Position numbers and translations under genes: made by a program | Source: Sacculina carcini | Lineage: Eukaryota > Arthropoda > Thecostraca > Sacculinidae | Direction of reading: 5' to 3' | Assembly: GCA_916048095.2 (NCBI GenBank) | Contig: OU696590.1 | Location: forward strand, 4,425,049 to 4,489,048 | DNA: 64,000 nucleotides | Shown: positions 9,443 through 20,361 of the stretch, in pieces | Layout of the letters: each line of letters opens with the position of its first letter | How positions within the stretch are numbered: position 1 is the stretch's first letter | The notes under the pieces: model-generated | Database searches by the model: none | The model's input: the letters and a program-made list of their open reading frames with translations, nothing else | What the model was told of the DNA's origin: nothing

Positions 9443-9975
9443 TCAACGGAGAAACTTCTCACGTAGCCGTGGGTGAAGTGTCTGCTCGACCACTTGATCA
9501 CTGATGAGCTCGTCTGTCAGCGATCCGAATCTGCAGTAGGAGGCCAAACGGCATAGTACAGAGATATAGTCTGCAGTCCTCTCCGTTGCGAACTGATTGC
9601 GTTGTCGGAACGCAAAACGCTCGGCAGTGACGTTTACTCTCGGGCCGTAGTAAGCAGTCAATTGTCGCATGACTTTCTGGCTCTCTGTTCCGTCCTCCCG
9701 CTTGCTTTCGGCCGTCAGTGAACAATAAACTCGTCGAGCCTCGGCGCCGACACAATGTAGCAGCAGGGCCCGGCGTCTGGTGTCTGGGTGCGACTCGGCA
9801 CCGATGGCCACCATGTAGAGTCATAAGAGTACTTCCAGTCGTCCCATGAAACCGTGGGTTTTCCAGGATTCGGTAAAAACGGTGCAGGTGGCAGAACACT
9901 ATCAGAATTCATACCTTCTTTATCCTCGTCGCCAATTATAACGTCGAGCGGACCGAGGAAACAACGATGCAGCAC
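9443..9975 (-). pseudogene. Gypsy gag (capsid-like), frameshifted
   Basis: The N-terminal piece contains LPPAPFLPNPGKPTVSWDDW, a motif seen at the start of many metazoan gypsy Gag proteins. The reading then shifts by one base near 9,814 into AIGAESHPDTRRRALLLHCV followed by YYGPRVNVTAERFAFRQRNQ and ADYISVLCRLASYCRFG. These are the helical blocks of a retrotransposon Gag domain. At least one frameshift is needed to read it through. Confidence 0.8.
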
Positions 9976-9999
9976 TTATATTCAGACGAGTAAACAATA

Positions 10000-10950
10000 C
10001 AGAATAACGGTCAGCGTCCCAGCTCAAGTGACCCACACAACTTGAGCGACCCAGTTATACATGTATAACCTCGGTGAGTTTAACACACGCAAGCATGCCC
10101 ACCGGGCAATTATAACTAAGTTGTATTGCTAATCAAGTAAGGACTTGTCTTATTTTTTGTATTGGTCATTGGCGTTAGTCATTCAACCTGCTGTCGATTG
10201 CTTTCTTGTTTGTGTGTGCACGCACTGACCTAACTTAAAGTATTTGGTGGGAGTTCGCGCGCTAAACGCTGGTAGTGCCGATAATGATTGTGTTTGTGTG
10301 TACGTGCGCGTGTTATGTCATGCGAGCGCTTCCCAGGCAGAGGCATAGCTCTGTTTGCAGTAGGAAGATGTAGGACCAATGTACGACGGCATGCTGATTG
10401 TGTTGTAGAGCGATGTGCCTCCTCGTTTGTATCGACGAGAATTGAACTCCATATGCACATGAACTCTGCTGAATTTGATGAGCTAGTAACTGCGTCCATG
10501 CAGAGTGCACTCTCTAAACCCGAGGCGTGATGCATGTTAACCAATGGGTGATTCGCACAGTGCCTGCGATAGAGGGCGATGCCTTTCTCTCGCTTGCCCG
10601 GTATATAAGCTACGTTGTCCTCAGAGACGGGTAACTTGAACCAGTAGGACTACGTGACTTGGACACAGTAAGGCTATGCTGCAGCTCTGTATACCTTGGT
10701 TTAACTCGACTCACTTTCATCGACTCTGGAGCAGTGATACAGTTGGAGCATTTTGAACTTGTGTTTCGACACGTTACAGCAATGTACTTTTCCACTCACT
10801 ACCGGTAACGCCCAACCCGTTACGATCATATATTGCACAATAATACAGACATTCACAATAACCCAATAGGTGGCGCCTTATAGCTCTATACTACAGTTGG
10901 CTTCCCATTATTACTCGTGTTCATTTCCGTCTGTGCTGCCTGATTTACAA
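10000..10950. other. Mixed-composition DNA, possibly LTR-derived
   Basis: The stretch lies upstream of the minus-strand gypsy gag and is where a 5' LTR would be expected. I could not find a matching second LTR. GC is higher than in the flanks between 10,230 and 10,800. No reliable ORF is present. Confidence 0.4.
10596..10612 (+). promoter_or_regulatory. TATA-box-like promoter candidate
   Basis: CCCGGTATATAAGC is a good TATA-box match on the plus strand, with GC-rich sequence upstream. No downstream gene is recognised. It resembles the CGGTTATATAAC TATA region of the LTRs at 25,050 and 36,690 only in type. Confidence 0.3.
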
Positions 10951-12807
10951 GTTAGTTGACGATCTTCGTCAGCCTTGATATTTATTTTCTCTCATCACTG
11001 AACCGCCATCTTTTTCTCGTTGCTCTGGACCACTTGCATGTCCTCGAGCGTTACATGAATCTCCACTTTCCTTGCTCCTCGTTTGTATAATAATATCCAT
11101 CTGCATATTTTGCACTCTACTTTTCATACTTTCAGGTCTTCCCTCTTCAATCATTTTTTAAATCTATCATTTTGTCCCATCTCTCACGCTCTAACTTCTT
11201 ATTATCATTTGATGTTTCTATTTTAGTCCGTTTATGTTCACATGTTTAGCGTGGTGTTGATGTTGTTAACGATAGGTTGATGTTGTTTTATAATGTCTTT
11301 ACCGTTTATCTTTTGTGTTTCTATTTGTCACTGTTGCCCTTGTCGCGCTTTTGTTGTATTGCAATTGAATTGAATGCAAACAGGTGATATTCGACCTTAG
11401 ATTGTCGGAATACTGAAGTGTGCGAAAGAACAGCATATAAATGTTGAACTTCAGACTTAGACTTCAACATAAATGTATATTTCTTAAGCGCACATATCAA
11501 CACGCGGGAATGAAGGAAAACCAATGGCTAAATAATCGACAGAAAGCAAATAAAGACCGCAACAATTTTATCTACCAACTTGATCGCAACTTGATCTATC
11601 AATTTGTGTCTTTAACATATTTGTAGACCAGTGGCTCCCAACTTGTGAGCCATTAGAAGAGCGTCGGGTATCATTGCGGGCTGTTGCAAAATATGAATTG
11701 AATTATGAACAGGAATGATTCGTTGTTTTTCAAATAACTTCTCACTGTGTGATACAGCAAGATCTTCATAAGCATGTTTGGCCTGTTTTGGGGAGGGTGT
11801 TGCTTGGGTGGAAAATATGCGGAGAAATGAAATTTGGTGGGGGGTCATTTTCGCTGCATCGGTCTTATTAACATTTTGAAATTGTTTCTGTGTGTTGACT
11901 CTCATTATTTGTTATTCCTGATTGTTCACGCCGATGCCTTGAGAATTTCGTTATCGATAGGGTTGTTGGCTATAGGTGGCACGAGCTATGCTGTTGAAAA
12001 CCAGTCTGTTTTCGTGCAAATGAATGAGATTGGCGCAAAATTTAGTGGGAAAATTTTCAAGCTCAATATTCATATTGTATATTGTGATGTATTGATATAT
12101 TTATATCATTAATTATTCGGTTGTTTTTACCATATGCGACACTAAGTTTTACTCAAGTGAACTGATTGATTTAACTTGTCATTGTAACGTTTTTCGTTTT
12201 CATGTGTGCCAGAGCCGCCTAGCCATTTATTATATTTTCGGTTTGTTATATAGAGAATTAGGGGCGTGAATAATATCGCTCGTGCATTTTTCACTTAAAT
12301 CGGTGAAATTGTGCCTCATTATAGGGGGACTCAAAACGTACACCTTTACCCGTTTCAATATGACCGGCAATAATTATTTTCTCGATGGTGAATCATACAA
12401 TCCAGGATTGCACATGTTACATTTGGGTCGGATGTTAGATGTATTTCAATGTTACAAGAACCCTGCTTGGGCCTAGGTTTGCTCGACTGTTCAAAAATGG
12501 CAGTTGTGTGTGTGTGCTTATAGATGCCGGCCTCCGCTGAACATGAGGCAGCTATCTGAAGCGAATTTGGGATTGTGCAAGTTGGAGAGGAGGATAATGC
12601 AAGACGGTGCCTGTCGAGGAAACTGGATTAACTACTAAAGCAGTGAGAAAAGATAAAAATATGCTCGGCACTAAAAGTACAATAAGTAAAAGTAAAAGTA
12701 CCATCCCAATAGCGGAGTATTTCCATGGTTTGAATCAAAAGTCTATCAAACACGTGTTAAACCTTTAAATAGCGGAATGGTATATTGATCTCATTTTTAC
12801 CACACTC
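10950..12807. other. AT-rich DNA, no gene recognised
   Basis: ORFs here are short, AT-biased and lack motifs. A sequence near 11,630 (CAGTGGCTCCCAAC) resembles one hAT terminus, but I find no matching second end. Confidence 0.6.
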
Positions 12808-12984
12808 AGTGGAATGTCTATTTCTGAATCCATGTTGATACTTTGATTGTAGTCCATTGTCCTGTAAATAATTCATTTACCCTCCAGAACCCAATGATAT
12901 ATCCGAGAGAAAAAAACTGCATGCACCTTATTGTAATTATGTGATGAGAATTATGAATTTTTTCAAATAGAAGCCGCCTACACA
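12808..12984 (-). pseudogene. Inverted partial copy of the LINE RT segment at 13,853-14,034
   Basis: The reverse complement of this stretch matches 13,853-14,034 closely: both contain GTAGGCGGCTT, TCATAATTCTCATCAC, GGTGCATGCAG and TGGATTCAGAAATAGACATT in order. The segment lies just upstream of, and includes, the HGFR...HSTE block of a LINE RT. It is an isolated fragment, with differences including a 12-bp indel. Confidence 0.85.
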
Positions 12985-13540
12985 ATTGCATGTCCATGCT
13001 GTTTGAAACAGCATACAGAATACAACACACAGTACTCACCTCCAAATAGCGGAAACGTTTGTCTGTGTGATTCTTAAATGGATTATATATGGAATATGTC
13101 GACTGACAACAGTTGACTGCTGCAGGCTGATAAAGTAAAAGCGAGTGACTTATTAGGGCTGGCTATAGGCATGTGGCGGTTAGCTCGCCACGGAGTGACA
13201 CAAATTAACAACGTGAGTGCTTGGAGTGAATGTATTGGACATAACACGACGGAACGAACAGGTCACACATACAGACAAGCACACACACACATATAATTAT
13301 ACTTGTGATTACGATATTACGAGATTACTAAATTACGAGTTACTCAATTGTTATGATGCATGTGTTTTTTGTTGTCTACTATATAATTATGCAATTTGGC
13401 CGTTAATTTGAATGAATTTCAGTACCTGAAGAAGCCGTTAGGCGAAAACGTTCGTACTCATATATATTGATTGTACCCGATGAAGTGATTCATTTACCTA
13501 ATATTCATAATTATACCGGGTGCATGAGTGACCATCAATT

Positions 13541-13541
13541 T

Positions 13542-13610
<69 letters not shown>
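13541..13610. repeat. (AT)n microsatellite, first tract
   Basis: Almost pure TA dinucleotide tract of about 67 bp. Translations alternating Ile and Tyr are artefacts. Confidence 0.98.
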
Positions 13611-13611
<1 letters not shown>

Positions 13612-13636
13612 CCCCTGTTTTTTCCCTTATATATAC

Positions 13637-13752
<116 letters not shown>

Positions 13753-15300
13753 ACACATATATTACTACGTCTTCTTATATTATTAATTGTGAAGGCAAGG
13801 TTCCTAAATTAACATGACCTTCCCTACTATTTATATTAACATTATTTATGATGTAGGCGGCTTGTATTTGAAAAATTTCATAATTCTCATCACAATTACA
13901 ATAAGATGATTGAAGGTGCATGCAGTTTTTTTCTCTCGGATATCTCATTGGGTTCTGGAGGGTAAATGAATTATTTACAGGACAATGGACTACAATCAAA
14001 GTATCAACATGGATTCAGAAATAGACATTCTACTGAAACAGCAGCCTTAGAATTGACAAAACATATATACATATATTTGGAGAAAAAAAGAATATGGTAG
14101 CAGGAATTCGTATCGGTCTTTCTGAGGGATTTGATACGCTTGATTATGAAATTATATTAAAAGTTGCACTATTATGGAATTAGAGGCTCGGCCACTGCGT
14201 TGTTTGCTATTTATCCGGAAGGAAACTAAGTGTATTTTATAATCACAAATATTTCACATTACAAAGTATTATATAATGTGACCCACAGGCGTCGGTATTG
14301 GATCTATTATATTTATTGTTCGTATTAACGATATTATGAATGGGACATATAACAACATGAACATAATTGTCTATGCAGACGATACCATACTTTTGTTTCA
14401 GGAACTTTGTTTAAACACTTTGAACAGTTCAATTCAAGCTGGGGTTTGGAGCTTTGACAAGTGGATACGTTCAAACAAACCTAAACTTAATATAAAAAAC
14501 GAAACGTGTGTTGTTTAAAAATCGATCGCTTCAGCATTCTATCCTTCCTCCTTATGATTCATGGAGAGCCAATTAAGCAGACGGATAAGGCCACTTTTCT
14601 TGGAGTCACCATATAGACCACGTCACACACAATCTATGTCAGATCACCAGTATACTGTATAGAATTCGCTGGTCTTACAAAAGACTAAGTGCTGAACATT
14701 TACTACACACTTTGTTATCCATATTTGAACTACTGCGTGCCGATTTCGAGTTCCACGTTTCACGCTTTCGAGATCACGATCCACGAGACTTCTTTTCACA
14801 ACAAATTAGCGATTGGTCAAAGAAAAATTATCCGTTGCATTTTCTTTCTTAAAAATTCGACTCGACCACTCACGTATCAGCAAATCACAACATCACGAAG
14901 ATATCATTCATTCACAAATACTTCAGACTGCGTATCATCCAGAATATCATAAACAACTGTGATATATCCAAAATAGTACACAATTATACCTTGACAAGAA
15001 CAAACAATATCAACTTGACATGTTCTGTTTTTAGAACGTTACTTTACAAATTGAGTGTTATCTGCCAGGATCCAGATATAGTTAAGAACTTGTCGTTGCA
15101 TTGGAATAGTATGTTACAAACAGCTAGCAGACCAGTGTGGAAAAACAAGGTGAAAATTGCATACTCAACCAGCAACTCTCGAATATCAAATAAATTCTGG
15201 TTGTGCACTGAATAGTATGTATATGCAAATTAGGTGTGATTGCACATGCGTTTGCTTGTGAATATATGCATGTGTGCGAGTATATGAGCCTCTGTATGAT

Positions 15301-15328
15301 TGTGTGTGTGTGTGTGTGTGTGTGTGTA
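15301..15328. repeat. (GT)n microsatellite in LINE 3' UTR
   Basis: Uninterrupted GT dinucleotide run of about 27 bp, just upstream of the LINE 3' hairpin. Confidence 0.95.
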
Positions 15329-15337
15329 TGCAGTGTT

Positions 15338-15405
15338 TGCAGCGCCCTAGAGACCCTCTAGGTGTAGGGCGCTATATAAATATCTACCTAATGTAATGTA
15401 ATGTA
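15338..15405 (+). terminator. LINE 3'-end hairpin and microsatellite tail
   Basis: AGCGCCCTA pairs with TAGGGCGCT across a short loop, then TATAAATATCTACC and an (ATGTA)n-type tail. A GGCGCTATATAAAT-type end with a short repeat tail is characteristic of CR1/L2-group LINEs, whose RT recognises this RNA end. The minus-strand LINE ending at 20,175 has the same type of end. Confidence 0.7.
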
Positions 15406-15641
15406 TGTGAAATGAGCGCATGAGCGATATGTGCGAATGTGTGAGCGTGTGTGTTAGTGGACGATCGTGTATGTGCATATGTATGGCTATCAAGGCCTAT
15501 TGAATACTACTAAATAGTAGTACTAAATACTACTGTTTAGTGGTCCTTGATGGCTATATATAGTATTGTTATATATGTTGATATTTGATTATGTAAACTA
15601 TCTGTCACTATATAATATTTCAATGTTTTAAATTTATGTGC

Positions 15642-15913
15642 GTCTAAGACAGTGGTTCTTAACCTTTTTTTCTCTGATTCCCCGCTTCTTAGAGCCATAT
15701 CTTCATTTTTCACAACAGCGCTGATTAACTCAATAAATTCAGTTTTTACATCAAAGTAAATGTCAAGAGGTCATCAGAAACAAAAATATACGAATTTGAA
15801 TTGATAAAAACACACATTTGTCATTCTGTCCGACGTTTGACTTCCCACTTGGTAACTCTTTCATTCCCCACCAGTGGGTAATTCCCCATGGACTAAGAAC
15901 CACTGGTCTAAGA
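15642..15913. mobile_element. hAT-type MITE (256 bp) with perfect 8-bp TSD
   Basis: The element occupies 15,650-15,905. Its ends are CAGTGGTTCTTAAC and (inverted) CAGTGGTTCTTAGTC, flanked on both sides by GTCTAAGA (15,642-15,649 and 15,906-15,913). An 8-bp TSD and CAGTGG termini are diagnostic of the hAT superfamily. There is no coding capacity. A diverged relative in opposite orientation lies at 53,180-53,400. Confidence 0.93.
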
Positions 15914-18203
15914 GCATCAGCCAGAAGCACATCGTGCCCTGTGCTTGCGTACTTACTTTCATTTGATTGTGTCTGTTGTGGGCAGTTATGAACTAGCGAC
16001 ACACTATACGTATATGCTATACTGCATACACACTACCGTATGTGCATGTTGTGACATATCGCTGCGTAGGGCATACTTTCGTGCAGTGGCGGCGCCAAGG
16101 GGGGCTTGGGGGGCTGGAGCCTCCAAGTAATTTGAGGAATGTTTATGTAATTTTATTTTAAAACGGAATTCTGCATTGCAAATCCTACTTGTTTTTTTGC
16201 ATGTACAAGTTAGCATGATTTTTCCGCTCATCTTGATTCAAAGTGCTGCAGATTGTTGCTCGTGCTGCGCTTCGTGCTCTCTCTCATCGAGAACATTGTT
16301 GTTCATGCTGGGCCCGCTGCTCTTGTGTACGACGCAATAAATGGCCAACATGTGGCACGCTCCGACCACTAGTATCAGATGACAAGGGCACTTGAGCTAG
16401 GTTGGCCGGCATCGCAGTTGTCAGTTTATTAGCTCAGCTCGATCGATATATCAGCCGCTCCATACTCCAATGATGAACCGTCTCGATTGAGCTTACATCA
16501 GCATGACAGCGAAAGTATGGCGTAATTTGTCCTGAAATGATTTGTCCGCATCTTAATTCTCAACAAGGTAATTTTGAACAAATTTCGAAATAAATGAACA
16601 ATATGTTGGTGTATGTTTTTTATTGGGTTGGAATGTTTGGCTTCGAAATCTCTCAAGGCTCTAGCACCATGCTTAATTCAATGCGGCGATGGAAACGAAT
16701 GTCTGAACTATGGGGAAAACGCCTAGACGCCATGTTTCTCGACTAGAGGAGTATTTGTAACAGGGTTGTCTGTGGTGGCATCAGATGTAAAAGACCTGTA
16801 TCATTTTGTTGTCGTTGTCTTGTTTTTGGCCGTGAAGTCGTGGAGAAGGTCTCTTAGAATTGTGTGCCGCAATAACTCTGTATGTCCAGTGTAGTCTTGA
16901 TTTCCTCTGATAGCAGCCGTTTGTGGTCACGGTGGTGCTTCTTCTCGCGATTCTTGTGATAGTCTAGTTTTTGTTTTCCCAATACTTCGCGTTAATAACT
17001 CCCCCACGGAGATCTGCCGGTCCAGCTTGTTGAACAAACGTAAACACTGTATTTGTCAACAGCAGCAGCGTAGCGATGCGATGCGATATCAAATAACACA
17101 CACGGACGGTAGTGGCCAAATAGCCCAAACACAAAACACAACAAGCTCAGGAAGACGACGAAGACCGAACAAGACCAGTGCCCGAAAGACAAAGGTCCAA
17201 AAGAACTCCGAAAGACCTAGAGAATCGCCTGCCTGTCTCTTATACAACGCGCGACGGACGACTGAGGCGGAGCTAGTGCAAGCGTGTTGCTATGCTTCTC
17301 AGCGGCTGGTTGGTGTTAGTTTTCTCATAAATCCCTGACTAGTATTCCTCGGGTGGACAAATTTGGATTCCCTGCTATTGTTTTTGGCGGTTAAGCTACT
17401 TATCGAGCGGGTACTAAAATTCTCATAAAGTGGCGTGATTCCTCTGGACGCTCTGGTCAACACGTGTTAAGCGGGAGACAAGTCTGGGTTTGACACATTT
17501 ATACGAGATGGATTTATGGGTCCTTCATTCCTTCACGCGCGCTAGCTGCTTGCAGTAGCTCGTCGCCGTCCGCACGCGCCCATATTACATGCTGACTAAG
17601 CATAGGCGTGCGGGGTTGCCACGCTTGTTGCGAGACACACAGATACGCTTAACAGGCAATTATACAATTAGCGATTGCACACATAAATAAAGCAGAATAA
17701 ATGAAGCGAGGAACAGCTCTGCTACATCCAGTTCAATTACACATTATAGGAGAATTGTATTGAGTCGGTTGAATTATATTGTAGCGTAAGTTCTTTAATG
17801 TGTCTGTTCTATTCTCGTAAACCTAGTCTAGCCTAATATTTACAGCCGTACGCGTTCAATGCCTGCTGTGTGTCCAATGCCTTTATACACGGTGCATTGT
17901 ATAGCGTCTGATGTTTCAGTGCGCTTCTGCTCACTTCGTGAAATGCTGGGCGGCTCGTGGAATGCTGGGTGGCTCGTGAAATGCTGGGTAGTTCGCCGTG
18001 GCTGTTGGCTTGATGAGCTTGTGTTCGTTTTGTAGTGAGATCCAGTGTGTTGGTCAATATATAGTTGCTTTGTGGAGTATTGACAATTAAAATTCCACAA
18101 TACGGATTTAAACAGTTGACTACAAAAAAACTACTGTGTTTACAAATGTATATATGTGTGTACAGTGTTTGTGGCCAACGCTCTAACCTCTTGCTGTGAG
18201 ACA
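15914..18203. other. Non-coding DNA, no supported gene
   Basis: No convincing ORF or repeat pair is seen. A CAGTGGCGGCGCC sequence at 16,084 followed by a G-rich run resembles one terminus of a hAT-type element without a detectable partner. The 103-codon frame at 17,027-17,338 is low-complexity and Arg/Thr-rich. A cluster of related GTGAAATGCTGGG/GTGGAATGCTGGG words lies at 17,935-17,995. Confidence 0.55.
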
Positions 18204-18817
18204 ATGCAAATCAGAGCCGTAGCAATCACCCCCCGTACTCCCCAGCTGGGGGGCCCGAGTGTTGAGGGACCCAGTTGCTTCACGTATGATATTAAAATTT
18301 ATCATAAGTAGATTTGGGAATTGTATGTGATCACAAAAAATATTTTGTAACATAAAATGTCATTTTCAGACGAAAAAAATATAATGTCATTTTCACTAAG
18401 AAACATTATCCAAATATAGAGGTTACGCCTGAAATTAATCTATTCTGTTAATAATTGTAATTACACAGATCACGGATTCAACATATTATGATACACTGCA
18501 TAAAGGTACAATAGTAACGCCAGCAATGTTAACAATGGAAATATAGCAACGTTCCTGATAGCTTCTCAAGTCCAGATATTAAAAGAGTCGCACGATTTAT
18601 ACCCATTGTATAGCCCTACCCTCTACCATATGGGTTGTGGGTGTGGCCTAAGTGGTGTGACAGCGTGGCAACGGGATTCAGAGGATCTTCAATAAGCCAC
18701 TATGAAGACCAAATCACTCCAAGCTAGGTGAACGTGGCATTGGTTTTTTGTAAGGCAGGATCATACATACGAGTACATGTGCTTCGGATTTACATTTTCG
18801 CGAATTATTCAACTCAA

Positions 18818-19062
18818 ATGGCGTCTGTATTGTCACGCTCAAAGGGATTGAAGGAATTCAATGTGAAGTCGAATTTCCCAGGAAAACTTGTCTGACAAGA
18901 GCATGTTTTGTGTTGTGTGTGAGAAAAACGGGTCCGCTGGTCACAAGTCGCAGCTCGAGCAACACAGCTCGAGCATAAAATTGGCTGCTCACTCGAAAAA
19001 TATCAAATGTACATGCAGAATCGAATCATAGGATCATTGCGTCCCGAAACCAAGTGACACCA
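18818..19062 (+). pseudogene. BED-like zinc-finger fragment of a transposase, frameshifted
   Basis: An ATG at 18,818 opens MASVLSRSKGLKEFNVKSNF, which stops at a TGA. A shift of one frame continues with SMFCVVCEKNGSAGHKSQLEQHSSSIKLAAH. The C-x2-C ... H ... H arrangement and the KSQLEQH block resemble the BED/CGBP1-like DNA-binding fingers found at the N-terminus of some hAT transposases. No catalytic domain follows. It may be a fragment of a second hAT element rather than of the surrounding one, whose own finger is at 37,190-37,360. Confidence 0.45.
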
Positions 19063-19880
19063 CTACATTGGTAGCAACAATGGGGCTTGTAGGGGTTGAA
19101 GCCCTCTCCTCCCGAAATGTGTCAAGCCCTTCTGAGCCCCCCCCCCCCCCCAAAAAAAAATCCTGACCTGATCCCCCCCCGAAAAAAAACCCTGACCATT
19201 AACATTTCGACTGTAGTTTCTAGTGTTTCGCCAAATCCCTGCAACTTTTTCCATAGCCCCCTACGAGAAAATTTTGGTGTCGCTACTGCACCCCTACTTT
19301 ATCGGGAGGGTTTGATCAAGGTAAAACTTTCGCTATGTACTACGAAAATTTGCTTCTCTAAGGGTGGTGCCCCAATGGAATGTCGCAGATACATGCTTAA
19401 AATGCAAATAGTCTACGAAAGAGTCCATAATTCACATTTTATATTAAAATTGAATACCATATTTTGGTGATTTCGACAACATGTTTGCATTTTTCATCAC
19501 AATAAAAACGTAAAACGCCAAAAATGGTCACAAAATTCCCAACTCTAATCATAAGTAACTGTATTTGCCCAAAGTCGGACCTCTATTACGTGTTTCAATT
19601 GCTTCAAAGTCATTTTTTAAATAATATTCGTACATGAATCCTATTCGTCAAGAATGGCATTCCTCATACAGCTATATACTTATAAATGTCTAGAAATATG
19701 CAATGACTAAGCGTCGCTATATCGCGATCAAATAGCTGCGTGCAATGTGGACATGTCTGTATGCGTGTCTGTGTCTACGCCACCTAGTCTAGGTGGCGTG
19801 AGTGAAGTCTAGTCTGTGTGTGCGAGTATCTCGATTATGATTGGTTGAATTTGAATCGCATGATTCACTGAAAACACGAC
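19063..19880. other. Non-coding hAT-interior DNA with poly-C/poly-A runs
   Basis: C-runs next to A-runs occur at 19,139-19,160 and 19,173-19,190. The 124-codon frame at 19,096-19,470 passes through these and is not credible. Confidence 0.5.
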
Positions 19881-19881
19881 T

Positions 19882-19955
19882 ATCGAGTGCAGTGCTATCG
19901 AGTGCAGTGCTATCGAGTGCAGTGCTATCGAGTGCAGTGCTATCGAGTGCTGATT
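19882..19955. repeat. 15-bp tandem repeat, about five units
   Basis: The unit TATCGAGTGCAGTGC is repeated head to tail almost without change. The minus-strand HSIAL repeats are its translation and not a protein. Confidence 0.95.
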
Positions 19956-20174
19956 GAAACTGTGTGTGACCGCTGTTTTACCTGTGAGTGGTGTTGGGCA
20001 CGACGTGGGTGCTTCTCGAGACCGCATGCTAGTTATTTGAGTGAATAGTAGTACTGGTTACGTAATTATAGTTATTTTTGTTGGATGATACCTGTAAAGG
20101 GGTTTAGTGAAATGTTCTGAAAGTGATTTTCTCTATTTTTGCCGTTGAAGTTGTCCTTTCTGAATTTTCTATAC

Positions 20175-20235
20175 AGCAACAACAACAACAACAACATGTA
20201 TTTAATATAGCGCCAAATATACAATGGTGCGATGA
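20175..20235 (-). terminator. LINE 3' end with (GTT)n tail
   Basis: On the minus strand, a CATCGCACCATTGT word is followed by GGCGCTATATTAAATAC and then seven GTT units. Priming at a short 3' repeat is typical of the CR1/L2 group. It matches in type the 3' end at 15,338-15,405. Confidence 0.75.
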
Positions 20236-20361
20236 CAGGATGAGATAAAAAATAATATAGTATGTATGTTTATAAAATAAATGAAACAAATGTCAGAATA
20301 GCTAAGAGCATGACAGACAAAGTTTAACAGGCGTATATACAAAAGAAAAACACGAACCCAT

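Larger units (their letters stand above)
6300..10000 (-). mobile_element. Decayed Ty3/gypsy element (minus strand), gag to integrase
   Basis: Reading the minus strand from high to low coordinates gives gag, zinc knuckle, aspartic protease, RT, RNase H and integrase in Ty3/gypsy order, spread over many frames with stops and indels. The block is GC-richer than its surroundings. I could not delimit LTRs; the integrase end is broken near 6,300-6,500. An AT-rich insert at about 6,895-6,960 interrupts the integrase. Confidence 0.85.
13853..15405 (+). pseudogene. Decayed LINE: RT, C-terminus, 3' UTR and tail
   Basis: Several plus-strand frames give pieces of one LINE RT: QHGFRNRHSTETAALELT near 14,010, a degraded AFDTLDHxILL block near 14,125, a degraded GVPQGSVLGPL block near 14,285, then IVYADDTILLF near 14,370 (catalytic YADD), IYYTLCYPYLNYCVPIS near 14,700, and a C-terminal stretch ending near 15,213. 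Multiple frameshifts and stops are present. The 3' end has a GCGCCCTA...TAGGGCGC hairpin and a short TAATG-type tail near 15,390-15,405, as in CR1/L2-group LINEs. Orientation is plus throughout. Confidence 0.85.

Noticed and set aside
10230..10900. Solo LTR of a gypsy element
   Set aside because: TATA-like sequence and raised GC are suggestive, but no TG...CA boundaries, TSD or second copy could be shown.
11630..11650. hAT-like terminus CAGTGGCTCCCAAC
   Set aside because: No matching inverted end or 8-bp TSD found downstream or upstream.
16084..16120. hAT-like terminus CAGTGGCGGCGCC with G-run
   Set aside because: Only one end is visible; no partner terminus or TSD located.
17027..17338. 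103-codon ORF, Arg/Thr/Gln-rich
   Set aside because: Low complexity, no domain, no start context or neighbouring coding signal.
19096..19470. 124-codon Pro/Lys-rich ORF
   Set aside because: Created by adjacent poly-C and poly-A runs.
19809..20027. Minus-strand ORF with HSIAL repeats
   Set aside because: Translation of the 15-bp tandem repeat at 19,882-19,955.
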